Of a stretch of DNA of 64,000 bases, positions 54,967 to 64,000 are shown piece by piece. Source of the stretch: Basidiobolus meristosporus CBS 931.73 (Eukaryota > Basidiobolomycota > Basidiobolomycetes > Basidiobolales > Basidiobolaceae); assembly GCA_002104905.1 (NCBI GenBank), contig MCFE01000203.1, positions 1 to 64,000 of the forward strand, written 5' to 3'. The first letter of the stretch is position 1, and each line of letters starts with the position of its first letter. Made by a program: the position numbers and the translations under genes. The notes under the pieces are model-generated. The model was given only the letters and a program-made list of their open reading frames with translations. It searched no databases and was not told where the DNA came from.

Positions 54967-57900
54967 GGCAATAGGCAATAGGGCTTCCATCAACAATTGG
55001 GTAGAGTGTTTCATCATGTACCACAAATTTGCTGGCTTCATCCTGGATTATCTTCTTGATCTCTTCATCCACCTTAATAGGAATGGCTAGGTCCTCCAAG
55101 TACTTTGGTAATAGGCTAGGCCAATCTGATTCATACACCAAGTTGAGTTGTGCAACTTGTTCTAATCTTGATTAGGCATCAGCAACCATGCTGTTTTTCC
55201 CAGGGCAGTAAACAATCTCCAAATCAAATTGCTGAGTGTATTCACTCCATCTTATACTTCTAGAGGGTACCTTCTGAGTAAATATATACTTGAGGGAGGC
55301 ATGATCAGTCATCACAGTGAATTTAACTTTGTCAATATAGCATCTCCATGTCTTTAAGCAGTGTATCATAGCCAGCATCTCCTTCTTAGGCACTGGATAG
55401 TCTTATTCCCCTGAGTTCAGTTTCTTGGATTCAAAGGCAACTGCGTAGTCCTTTCCCTTGTATTCTTGGCTCAACACTCCACAACTTGCATAATATGAAG
55501 CACCTGTGCACAGAGTAAACTCTTTTCTGTAGTTCGGTATTCTTAAGCTTGGCAGCTTAGCAAGTTTATTTTTGAGCATCAGAAAGGCAGCCTTGCAGGC
55601 TATGTCCCACTTGTAGGTACTGTCTTTCTTGAGGATATCAGTTAAAGGGGTTGCAATACCTACAAAGGACTTGACAAATCTCTGATAATAGGAAACCAGT
55701 CCAGGAATGATCTGAGTTCTGATATGCTATGGGGCTGCTTCAGATTCTTAATAACTTCAACCTTCTTAGGGTCTAAAGTAACTCCTGTGCTAGTCACTAT
55801 GTGTCCCAGATGCTCATTGTGTTCCTTGAAGAATTCACACATGGGTAGCTTGCCATGAAGATTGTTCTCTCTTAGCTTCTTCAAGACCTTTTCAGTGTGC
55901 ACCAAGTGATCCTCTTCTTTCTTGCTGTATATTGATATGTCATCTAGGTAGATTATCACAAGCATGACTAAGTACTCTAGGAAGACAGTCTACATCAGGG
56001 CCATGAGTGTTGCAGAGGCATTGGTGAGGCCAAAACTCATAGCTAAGTACTTGTAAAGTACATATCTGACCCTGAATGCCATCTTAAGGATGTCTTCTGG
56101 CTTCACCCCAATCTGATTGTCTCCTAACATGAGGTCAATGTTGCTGCATATAGTGGCTCCATTGAGTTGGTCCAAAAGCTCATCAATCCAAGGTAGGGGG
56201 TACTTATTCTTTGCAGTAACTGAGTTGAGGGCTCTGTAGTCCATGCACATCCTGAGTGTTCCATCCATTTTTTTCACAAAGAATACTGGTGCTCTCTAAG
56301 GTGACTTACTGGGTCTGGACTATACTTGCTCCAGTAGCTGCTCTATTTGTCTCTTCATTGCTTCCAACTCCAATGGACTCATTCTATAAGGTGTCTTACT
56401 CACTGGGGGGCTATCTCCTGTGTCAATGGCATGATCCACATCTCTGACTGGCGGTAGGCTTAAAAGTTCCTCTAAAAATACGTCTGAATATTCCTTCAAA
56501 TGAGTCTGGACCTTCTGAGGTGCTGGAGTAGAGGAATCCTCTTGTAATACTGCCATGAGCAACATCTGGGTGCCTTGTCTAAGTGCTCTACAAAACTCTG
56601 TCTTGCTAAGCTCACTTGTGTCACACACACTGGAATTGACCAAGTTGATATACAGTCTGGCAGTTAATAGCTCATAGATCTAGTTGTCCTTTGGGAGCTG
56701 AGTGGCATGGGTTCTGCAGTTGATTGATGAATTGCCACAAAATAACCAGGTTTTCCCAAGTACAAGGTCAAACTTGCTGTTTCCAAATAGATAAATCTGT
56801 AGGTCTTCTTCATAGTTATTGATCTTCATACCTACTGGCTGCGTAATACAGTTAATTATGTGAGAGTTCCCACCAGCTGTTAAGACTGAAGTTGATTTGG
56901 TGGGTTCCTAGTTGATTCCAGCCCTCAAAGCAGATTGCTCTGACATGTACACATGCAATACTCCTGAGTCAATCACACTCTTGGCAGGTACTCCATTGAT
57001 TACTCCATTCAAGTATAATAGCGTCCCTGAGTTAGAGGTCATTGGGGATAGGTATTTTTCTGTCATATGGAGGTGAGATCTGAGTCTTCATTAAGCTTAT
57101 CATCCATGTTACTACACTCAAGGACTTCAACATGGTTGACGTTTCTTGATAGCTGGTGTCCATTTCTTCTCTGAGGGCAATACTTTGCAATATGTCCTTG
57201 ATGGTGGCAATTAAAGCAAAGTCCTTTCTTCTTGCACTCTTCTGAGGTAGGATTCTTCTCCACAGTCTCTATTTCCATTGGCACTGCTACTGATTGCCCT
57301 TTTTATAGTGATTGTGCCTCTCTGATTAGTTATTATGGGGTTCCCAACTCCAAACATAGCTGAGTCATAGTAAATGGAATTCTTGAAGGTTTCTTCAATA
57401 GTCTGTGGTCTTCAATAATTTACTTCCTTGCAAGTTCTTTCTTTCAACCCATCAATAATGTATTTCACTTGATCCAGGGGGTCCATTCAAATAATTTGTC
57501 AAAGTAGACGTCTATATTCATAGATGTACTTTTAAACTACTCCTTTCTGTTTGAGTGTCTTCAACTTTCTTCTTTGTAGTGTCAGCAGGTGTGGGGGTTC
57601 AAAAGTACATTGAATTTCTGACACATACTCATCCCAGGTAGAGATTGTAGAGCATCCCATCATGGTTGCTTAACTGATCTTGTTGTAGTACCACTTTAAA
57701 GCTGCATCTGCCAGGTAAGAGGCTGCATAATGTAAATTGCTTTCTGGAGCAATTCCCATAGCCTTGAAAGCTTCTTCAATCTGGAAGGGCCAAGTTCCCA
57801 GGCTTTCATTGACTCTACCATGGTACCAGTTGACCATCACACTAAAGTTGCTCTTGACAGGGTTTTGCTGGTTCTGCACCATGGTAATCATTGCTTGTTG

Positions 57901-58042
57901 CTGCTGGCTAAGGATCTGGAGTAACTGTTGCTGTTGGGCCAGGATTTGCTGCATAGCATTCTTCCATTCTTGATTTTCTGACATCATGGGGGAGGCTTCT
58001 TCTTTCTTTGGGAGCGAGGTTTCTGATAGTTGCTTCTACCAA

Positions 58043-58410
58043 TGTTACAAATCTTGGTATAAGAGTTTCAGAGGAATAGGGAGTTTAGCTAGTATTGTAT
58101 TCACTAAAGCTTGAACTAATCTTTACTGAGGTTCCAGCAGCTCCTTATATACATTTTGACTCATCAATTACTGACTAACTGTACTTCCTAATGTAGGACG
58201 TGGCTGATGACTCATTTGATTGTGTCATCATCACCTATCAAGATTTGAATTACAATATCTAATTTGTCTGATAAGGATCTGCTGATTCATTTGCTGACTA
58301 ATGCTACTAATTTAATAAATAACACTGATATAATGACAGTCTTAACATGTAACTAATTGTTTTAACTAAAAGTTAATTTGACTTAAATATCTAAGCAATA
58401 GATCATAACA
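58043..58410 (-). repeat. 5' LTR of Gypsy copy B
   Basis: 368-bp LTR, clearly homologous to the copy A LTRs but with many more substitutions, including several in the ATCTAATTTG region. Confidence 0.9.
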
Positions 58411-58531
58411 CTTTATCATTGCCAAGTGCTTTACTACTACTTGGACTGGGTGCTTCAAGTATGGTACTCTGTGCTCTCCTTGATTAATGTCTGGCTGGCG
58501 CATCTGCTTTTGCCTGCTGGTCACTTGCCAG
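58411..58531 (-). pseudogene. Second-ORF remnant (inverted), part 3
   Basis: Reverse complement matches 46920-46990 (the GTAGTAGTGAAAG-type region). Continues the remnant of 53388-53524 when Gypsy B is removed, and is cut on the right by Gypsy copy C. Confidence 0.45.
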
Positions 58532-58900
58532 TGTTATTATCTGCCACTTGAATGTTTAGGTAAGATCAGTTTTTAGTCAAACCAATTAGTTATATATTTT
58601 GCTTATCAATATATCAGTATTATCTATCAAATCAGTAGCATTAGTCAGTAAATGAATTAGCAGATCCTTATCAGACAGAAATAGATATATTAGGTGGGAT
58701 CTTATTGGGTGATGATGATGCTATCAAATGATTCACCAGCCACAGCCTACATTAGGAAATACAATTAGTCAGCAATTGATGTGGCAAAATGTTGGTAAGG
58801 AGCTGCTGGAACCTCAATAAAGATCAGTTCAAGTTTTAGTGAATACAATACTAGCTAAACTCCCTATTCCTCTGCAGCTCTTATACCAAGACTTGTAACA
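58532..58900 (+). repeat. 5' LTR of Gypsy copy C
   Basis: 369-bp LTR in the opposite orientation to copies A and B, TGTTATTAT...TTGTAACA. Followed at 58902 by the TGGTAGCAGC primer site. Confidence 0.9.
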
Positions 58901-59887
58901 TTGGTAGCAGCAATGACCAGAAATATCCCTCCTGAAGAAAGAAGAAGCCTCCCTCAAGATGTCCAAATATCAAGAATGGAAGCATGCCATGCAACAAATC
59001 CTGGCATAGCGGCAACAGTTACTCCAGATCCTTAGCCAGCAGCAACAAGGAATGACTACCATGGCCCAAAGCCAGCAAAACCCTCTCAAGAGCAACTTTA
59101 GTTTGAAGGTCAGCTGGTACCATGGTAGAGTCAATGAAAACCTGGGAACTTGACTCTTCCAGATTGAAGAAGCTTTCAGGGCTATGGGAATTGCTCCAGA
59201 AAGCAAGTTACATTATGCAGCCTCTTACCTGGCAGATGCAGCTTTACAGTGGTACCACAACAAGATCAGGTCAACCACCATGATGGGATGCTCTACAATC
59301 TCTACCTGGGATGAGTTTGTATCAGAAATCCAGGATGCCTTTGAGCCCTCACACCAACAGACACTACTAAGAAGAAAGTTGAAGATACTCAGACAGAAAG
59401 GAATGGTCCAAGAGTACATCCATGAGTATAGATGTCTACTTGGGCAAATTGAAAGAATGGACCATCTGGATTGAGTTGAGTACTTTATTGATGGGTTGAA
59501 AGAATGAACTTGTAAGGAAGTGAATTATCAAAGACCTGAGACTTTTGAAGAAGCCATCAGGATTACCATTGACTATAACTCTTTTATGTTTAGAGTTGGG
59601 AACCCGATAATGACTAATCAGAGAGGCACAATCACTATAAAGAGGGCAATCAGAAGCAGTGCCAATGGAAATAGATACTGTGTATAAGAATCCTACCTCT
59701 GCAGAATGTAAGCAGAAAGGACTTTGCTTCAATTACCATCAGCAGGGACATATTGCAAAGTACTGCCCTCAGAGAAGAAATGGACACCAGCCATTAAGAA
59801 CCTTTAACCATATTGAGGCCCTGGAGCAAAGTAAGATAGAAGATGAACTTGAAGAAGTCTCAGAGCTCACCTTGCATATGACAGAAG
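58532..59887 (+). mobile_element. Gypsy LTR retrotransposon, copy C, 5' part
   Basis: Third family member, on the plus strand: 5' LTR 58532-58900, primer site, and a gag broken by stops (for example a TAG early in the Gln-rich start near 59006). Capsid (59184-59474) and zinc knuckle [14 protein letters not shown] (second Cys changed to Tyr, in 59659-59880) follow. Interrupted at 59887 by a Copia element. Gypsy C protease sequence resumes at 63671. Confidence 0.88.
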
Positions 59888-60255
59888 TGTTGAAATATTG
59901 GACTATTTGGTATCATTCAGCAGCTAAAAACTTGCGTATCAATTCTAGACTAGTCTCAGTCACTGTAGGACTCATTTACTGCCTTAACTTTGCCACTTTC
60001 TCTAGATATATGATCTTATGATTATTCCCTATAGTCAGGATCAAATTAGCACTATTACCAAACATTATGTACTAACCCTGAAACTGTTACAGAATACTCC
60101 TGAATATTGAGAAACCCTCCCTACTTAGTGTTGCAGCTGTATTACTTCTACAAAGGTATAAATACTGAGCTTCTTTATGAATAAACAACAGTTCAACTAT
60201 TATCACTATTTCTTGATAAGTTCCTTATATCCAAATCACTTCTTAAATTGCAACA
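59888..60255 (+). repeat. 5' LTR of Copia element
   Basis: 368 bp with 5-bp inverted ends TGTTG/CAACA, directly followed by the primer binding site. The other LTR is absent from the window, so the left boundary rests on the inverted ends and the break in Gypsy gag homology. Confidence 0.75.
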
Positions 60256-60267
60256 GGTTATGAGCCC
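60256..60267 (+). other. Half-tRNA primer binding site (initiator Met anticodon arm)
   Basis: GGTTATGAGCCC immediately follows the LTR. It is the exact complement of the anticodon-loop region (GGGCUCAUAACC) of eukaryotic initiator tRNA-Met, the priming mode known for Drosophila copia and yeast Ty5, not the usual tRNA 3' end. Confidence 0.8.
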
Positions 60268-60291
60268 CGATTGCCTTAATCTATTCTAAAG

Positions 60292-63200
60292 ATGACTTTG
60301 ACCAGCAAACAAAGCAACACCTACATCTTCCATGTAAAGGAGAGGCTTCATGGGAATAACTACAGACTTTGGAGAATCAAGATGCAGATCCACCTTGAGG
60401 AAAGAAAGCTTTGGAACATAGTAACAGGAAAGGAAGTTGAGCCCAAAGGAATAGCAGAAGATGTGGAGAAGTTTCAAGAGAAGGAGAGAAAGGCCTTTGA
60501 TGCCATATGCATCAATGAGCAAGACTTCTTCATTGGACAAATCCATGCCTCAAATACTGCCAAAGCAGCATGGGAATCCTTAGAGAAGATCTTTAGAGCA
60601 AAGTCAGTATCAAGCAAGCTTTATTTGAAACAAAAGTTCTTCAACATGAGGAAGAAGCCAGATGATGACATGCTACTACTCATTACCAGAATGGAGACAC
60701 TTGCAGAAGAACTTTACAGTATTAATGCTGGTGTAGATGAAGAAGAAAAGATACTCTGTCTGCTTTGCAGCCTACCAGACAAGTAAGAGCCACTAATACT
60801 TTCTTTTGAAAGCAGAGAAGACAACTTGATTTTAGAATATGTCAAAGGAACACTTCTCCATGAAGAGCTCAGATGTAATGATCAAGCAGAGAAAATTGAA
60901 GATGATGCATTATTCAGTTCAGAAAGGCATGCATAAAAGAATGGAAAGCAACAAAACCGAAGAAAACCTGGCTGCTGTAAATACTGTAAGAAGCCAGGAC
61001 ACTGGACAAGAGAATGCAAGAAGAAACAAGCAGACAAAAAACAGAAACTAGAGCAGGCAAACCATATAACCACTGATGAACAGTTATTTGTAACTGTACA
61101 AGAGAGTGCAAGTAACCAAAGTAATGAATGGTATATTGACTCTGGAGCATCACAGCATATTTGTGGTATAAAGGATTGGTTCAGCAACTTAAAGACTATT
61201 CCCATAAGAAAGGCTTATCTGCGAGATAACTCTGCATTGGAAGCTACTGCCAGTGGGTCTATACAACTAAATATGAGTGATATCTCCGGGGCAACAACAG
61301 CAAAACTAACCGACGTACTCTACATACCTGGAATAGCTAAGAACCTACTCTCAGTCAGTAAAGCAACTACTCAGGGACTGAAATTTGTTTTTACTAAGCT
61401 GAGCTACTCAATATTGAGTGAAAATGGACAAAAATTAGCTTTGGGAATCAGAGATCACAATATATACAAGTTACAATGCAAGATCATTGTACCTGAGTAT
61501 GTCAACATTGCTGAAACTGATGAAACTAACTGGGAGATGTGGCATAGGAGGCTAGGACACATTGGGGAACAGAATACAAGCCAATTGGTGAAAAATGAGC
61601 TTGTTTTAGGCCTAAATTACTCAACTCCAATCAGATTGAGTACCCGTAAGGGATGTTCATATGGCAAACAAGCTGGGCTATGTTTAAGGAGCTCAGGAGG
61701 CATCAATACTACCAAAGTATTGGCTATTGTACACTCAGACATATGTGGCCCCATGAGAACACTGTCCTTTGGAGTCAAGAGATACCTTATGATGTTTATT
61801 GATGACAAGACAAGATATGCATGGGTGTACTTCCTCAAAACAAAGGATGAAGCTTTAGAGACGTTTAAGCACTTCAAGAACATGGCAGAAACACAAACTG
61901 GGTGTAAATTAAAGGTATTACAAAGTGACAATGGAGGAGAATACTGCTCAGAGGAGTTTGCAAAATACTGCTTGTCTACTGGTAAACTTCAACAGACCAC
62001 AGCTCTTCATACTCCACAGCAAAATGGAGTAGCAGAACGTGCAGATAGAACAACAGTAGAGATGGGAAGATCTATGCTACATGATAAGGGAATGGACTAC
62101 AGGTTTTGGGCTGAATTGGTTGCCACTGCTGTATACATCAAGAACAGATGCCCAACAACAGCACCTACATGATTCTACGCCCTCTGAAGCATATACAGGC
62201 AAAAAACCAGATCTCCAGCACCTCAGGATCTTTGGCAGTGATGTTTTTTATCACATCCCTGACAAAAAATGCTCATAGTTGGAACTAAAGAGTAGGAAAG
62301 AGATCTTTCTTGGGTATTGTGAAGATACTAAAGGGTATAGAGTGTATGATGGCAAAACTCAGAAGCTGATCAAGAGCAGGGGCGTTGTATTTGAGGAGAA
62401 TCCAGATCAGAAAGCCATGGAAATCATTGGCCAGCTGCCTGATGATGCAATCAACACAAATGAAGAAGATACATACCAAGTCCAACCAGAGATGGAAGAT
62501 ACTTCTTTCAGTTCCAGATCAGAACAGATTATCCCAGTTAGGAGATCTACCAGAATAAGAAATGCCCCTGGATCCTGGTGGCAGACATCCAATGATAATG
62601 AAGAAGCTTATCTGGCCTTATGTGCCAAACCTCAGAATCTGGAACAGGCAATGCAAGGTCAAGATGCTACTAAGTGGCCACAAGCCATGCAGGAGGAGTA
62701 CCAATCACTGATCAAGGCAAAAATGTGGGAACTGGCAGACTTACCAAATGGGAAAAAGCCAATAGAATGTAGATGGGTCTACAAGATCAAGATAACCTCA
62801 AATGGTGCTGTTGATAAGTACAAGGCTAGATTGGTAGCTAAAGGCTATTCCCAGATCCAGGGACTAGACTTTAAGGAAACATTTGCTCTGGTTGCCAAGC
62901 TTAACTCTATTAGGACAGTTCTAGCCCTGGCAGCTATACACTGTCTAGATCTACTCCAAATGGACATCAAAACAGCCTTTCTAAATGGGGATTTGCAAGA
63001 AACTATATATATGGAGCAACCAGAAGGTTTTACCAATCCAAAAGGCCCCCACAAGATGTGCAAACTTAGAAAATTGTTGTATGGGCTTAAGCAGGCACCC
63101 AGAGCATGGTATAACAAGATTGACACATATCTAGAGGAAATTGGGTTCTCTTGTAGCACTGCAGATCAAAGTATATATGTGAAACAGCTCAAAAAGGGTG

Positions 63201-63670
63201 TGATCATCCTAGTTCTTTATGTGGACAACCTAATTATAGCTGCAAGTAATCAAGAGGCACTTAAACAGACGATATCAGATCTCTTCAGCAAGTTTGAGAT
63301 GAAAGATCTTGGAAAATTGAGCTATTTTCTTGGAATTGAGGTCAAATTTGACATACCTACGCAGAAAATTGTGCTAAATCAGTCTAAGTACATCAGGGAC
63401 ACTCTTAGATGCTTCAAAATAGAAACTTGCAAACCTGCAGTAACCCCTATGGACAATAACCTGAAATTAAGCAAATCTCAGCCAGTTATAGATGAAAACG
63501 GCTCAAGTATGGACCAAACCTTTTCCTATCAATCAATGGTTGGTAGCCTAATGTACTTAATGGTGTCTACACGTCCAGATATTGCAGTAGCAGTTGGAAT
63601 AGTTAGTCAATTCATGCAGAATTATGGATCAGATCAAATTGCAGCAGTTAAGCGGATTTTCAGATATCTA
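60292..63670 (+). pseudogene. Copia gag-pol polyprotein, broken and truncated
   Basis: Gag opens at ATG 60292 with a UBN2-type domain (NNYRLWRIKMQIHLEE, then DAICINEQDF). Stops at 60784-60786 and 60934-60936 interrupt the same frame before the zinc knuckle CKYCKKPGHWTREC near 60976. The protease (YIDSGASQHIC) follows. The integrase has H-H finger residues, D in HSDICGPM, D in QSDNGGEY and E in NGVAERADRT; one finger Cys appears lost (RKGCSYGKQ). A frameshift near 62150 and a stop at 62276-62278 precede the RT (KARLVAKGYSQ, QMDIKTAFLNGDL). The RT active site reads YVDN in place of YVDD. Non-functional. Confidence 0.88.
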
Positions 63671-63772
63671 GGGTGCAAGTGTGACCTTGTACTTGGTAGA
63701 ACCTGGCTATTTTGTTGTAATCCATCAGTCAACTGGAGAACCCATGCAGCTCAGATCCTGAAGGACAGCTAG
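62279..63772 (+). pseudogene. Accidental Copia-Gypsy fusion ORF
   Basis: A 497-codon open frame whose first about 464 residues are Copia (end of integrase region and RT) and whose last about 33 residues are Gypsy protease C-terminus ([18 protein letters not shown], as in Gypsy copy A). The junction lies at about 63670. The in-frame join is probably chance; the RT active site is mutated, so no activity is expected. Confidence 0.85.
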
Positions 63773-64000
63773 ATCTATGAGCTATTACATGCCAGACTGG
63801 ATTTTAACTTGGTCAATTCCAGTGTGTGCAAGACAAGTGAGCTTAGCAAGACACAGTTCTGTAGAGCACTTAGAAAAGGCATCCAGATGTTCTTCATGGC
63901 AGTATTACAGGAGGATTTCTCTACTCCAGTACCCCTGCAAGGTTAAGACTTGTTTGAAGAAATATTAAGATGTATTTCCAGATGAGCTTGTAAGCCTACC
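63671..64000 (+). mobile_element. Gypsy copy C, downstream part (protease to RT linker)
   Basis: Plus-strand homologue of copy A 51740-51430, including [20 protein letters not shown] and QFCRALRKG segments, with stops at 63770 and near 63944. Runs off the end of the window, so RT onward lies outside. Confidence 0.85.

Larger units (their letters stand above)
53525..58410 (-). mobile_element. Gypsy LTR retrotransposon, copy B (heavily decayed, one LTR lost)
   Basis: Same family and orientation as copy A but with many stops and frameshifts throughout. Recognisable fragments include the integrase C-terminus (53541-54002), integrase core (54057-54260), RNase H (55172-55393), RT (55660-56277), protease-RT junction (56320-56643), zinc knuckle (57063-57284) and gag start (57670-57987). 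The right LTR (58043-58410) is complete. The left LTR is reduced to nine bases (53525-53533), between a CTTT matching the CTTT after the right LTR and the internal start. Carries a 330-bp foreign insert. Confidence 0.88.
59888..63670 (+). mobile_element. Copia LTR retrotransposon, 3'-truncated, nested in Gypsy copy C
   Basis: Starts with a 368-bp LTR (TGTTG...CAACA ends) inserted after AGAAG in Gypsy C gag. It carries a half-tRNA primer site and a gag-protease-integrase-RT region, and breaks off within the RT-RNase H junction (after the KRIFRYL motif), where Gypsy protease sequence resumes. RNase H, the 3' LTR and the target duplication are missing. A deletion therefore removed the Copia 3' end together with part of Gypsy C. 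Confidence 0.88.

Noticed and set aside
41979-63772. Possible integrated virus
   Set aside because: All polyproteins follow retrotransposon gag-pol layouts between LTRs; no envelope-like gene was seen.
1-64000. tRNA, rRNA or other structured RNA genes
   Set aside because: No cloverleaf with a GGTTCGA-type T-arm or rRNA-like stretch was found by reading; a dedicated covariance-model scan would be needed to exclude small ones.

Overview
The window looks like a chromosome segment from an early-diverging filamentous fungus (Zoopagomycota/Mucoromycota grade). This is inference from gene content: short spliceosomal introns of about 45-105 nt, a fungal group III hybrid histidine kinase, a septin, a Sec14-type lipid transfer protein, the kinetochore protein CENP-H, Aha1, and two F-box/WD40 proteins of which one is Cdc4-like. 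I cannot name the species.

The window has two halves. From about 1.5 to 32.2 kb it is gene-dense with ordinary CpG content. In order it holds: a seven-membrane-segment receptor with a His-rich ectodomain (+); a small five-exon SRPBCC protein (+); Aha1 (-); Sec14 (+); a ten-exon septin (+); a six-exon CENP-H (+); an FSH1-type serine hydrolase (-); a membrane-anchored LEA-2 protein (-); a GNAT acetyltransferase (-); a giant histidine kinase (-); three paralogous secreted Asp/Tyr/Pro-rich repeat proteins (+,-,+), two of them forming a near-perfect 834-bp inverted repeat; and two divergently transcribed F-box/WD40 genes (-,+). Most of these genes are split by introns and only become visible when exons are joined.

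From about 32.9 kb to the end the sequence is AT-rich, almost devoid of CpG, and made of nested transposable elements: a Copia RNase H remnant; two decayed copies of a TNP2-type (CACTA/Plavaka-like) DNA transposon; an intact, recent, gag-protease-only LTR retrotransposon with identical 804-bp LTRs; a 338-bp-arm foldback element; three copies of one Gypsy family in different stages of decay; and a Copia element with a half-tRNA primer site that is inserted in the third Gypsy copy and fused at its broken 3' end to Gypsy sequence. Transition-type nonsense mutations and the CpG loss suggest methylation-linked or RIP-like mutation of repeats.

The most striking single item is the histidine kinase. 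It carries 19 tandem HAMP units where known group III kinases usually carry about five or six, and patches of near-identical DNA lie exactly five units (1380 bp) apart. The secreted Asp/Tyr repeat family is the best candidate for an undescribed protein family. Aha1, the FSH1 hydrolase and the third secreted paralogue each show single-base-type frame breaks, two of them at homopolymers, so some residual assembly indels are likely.
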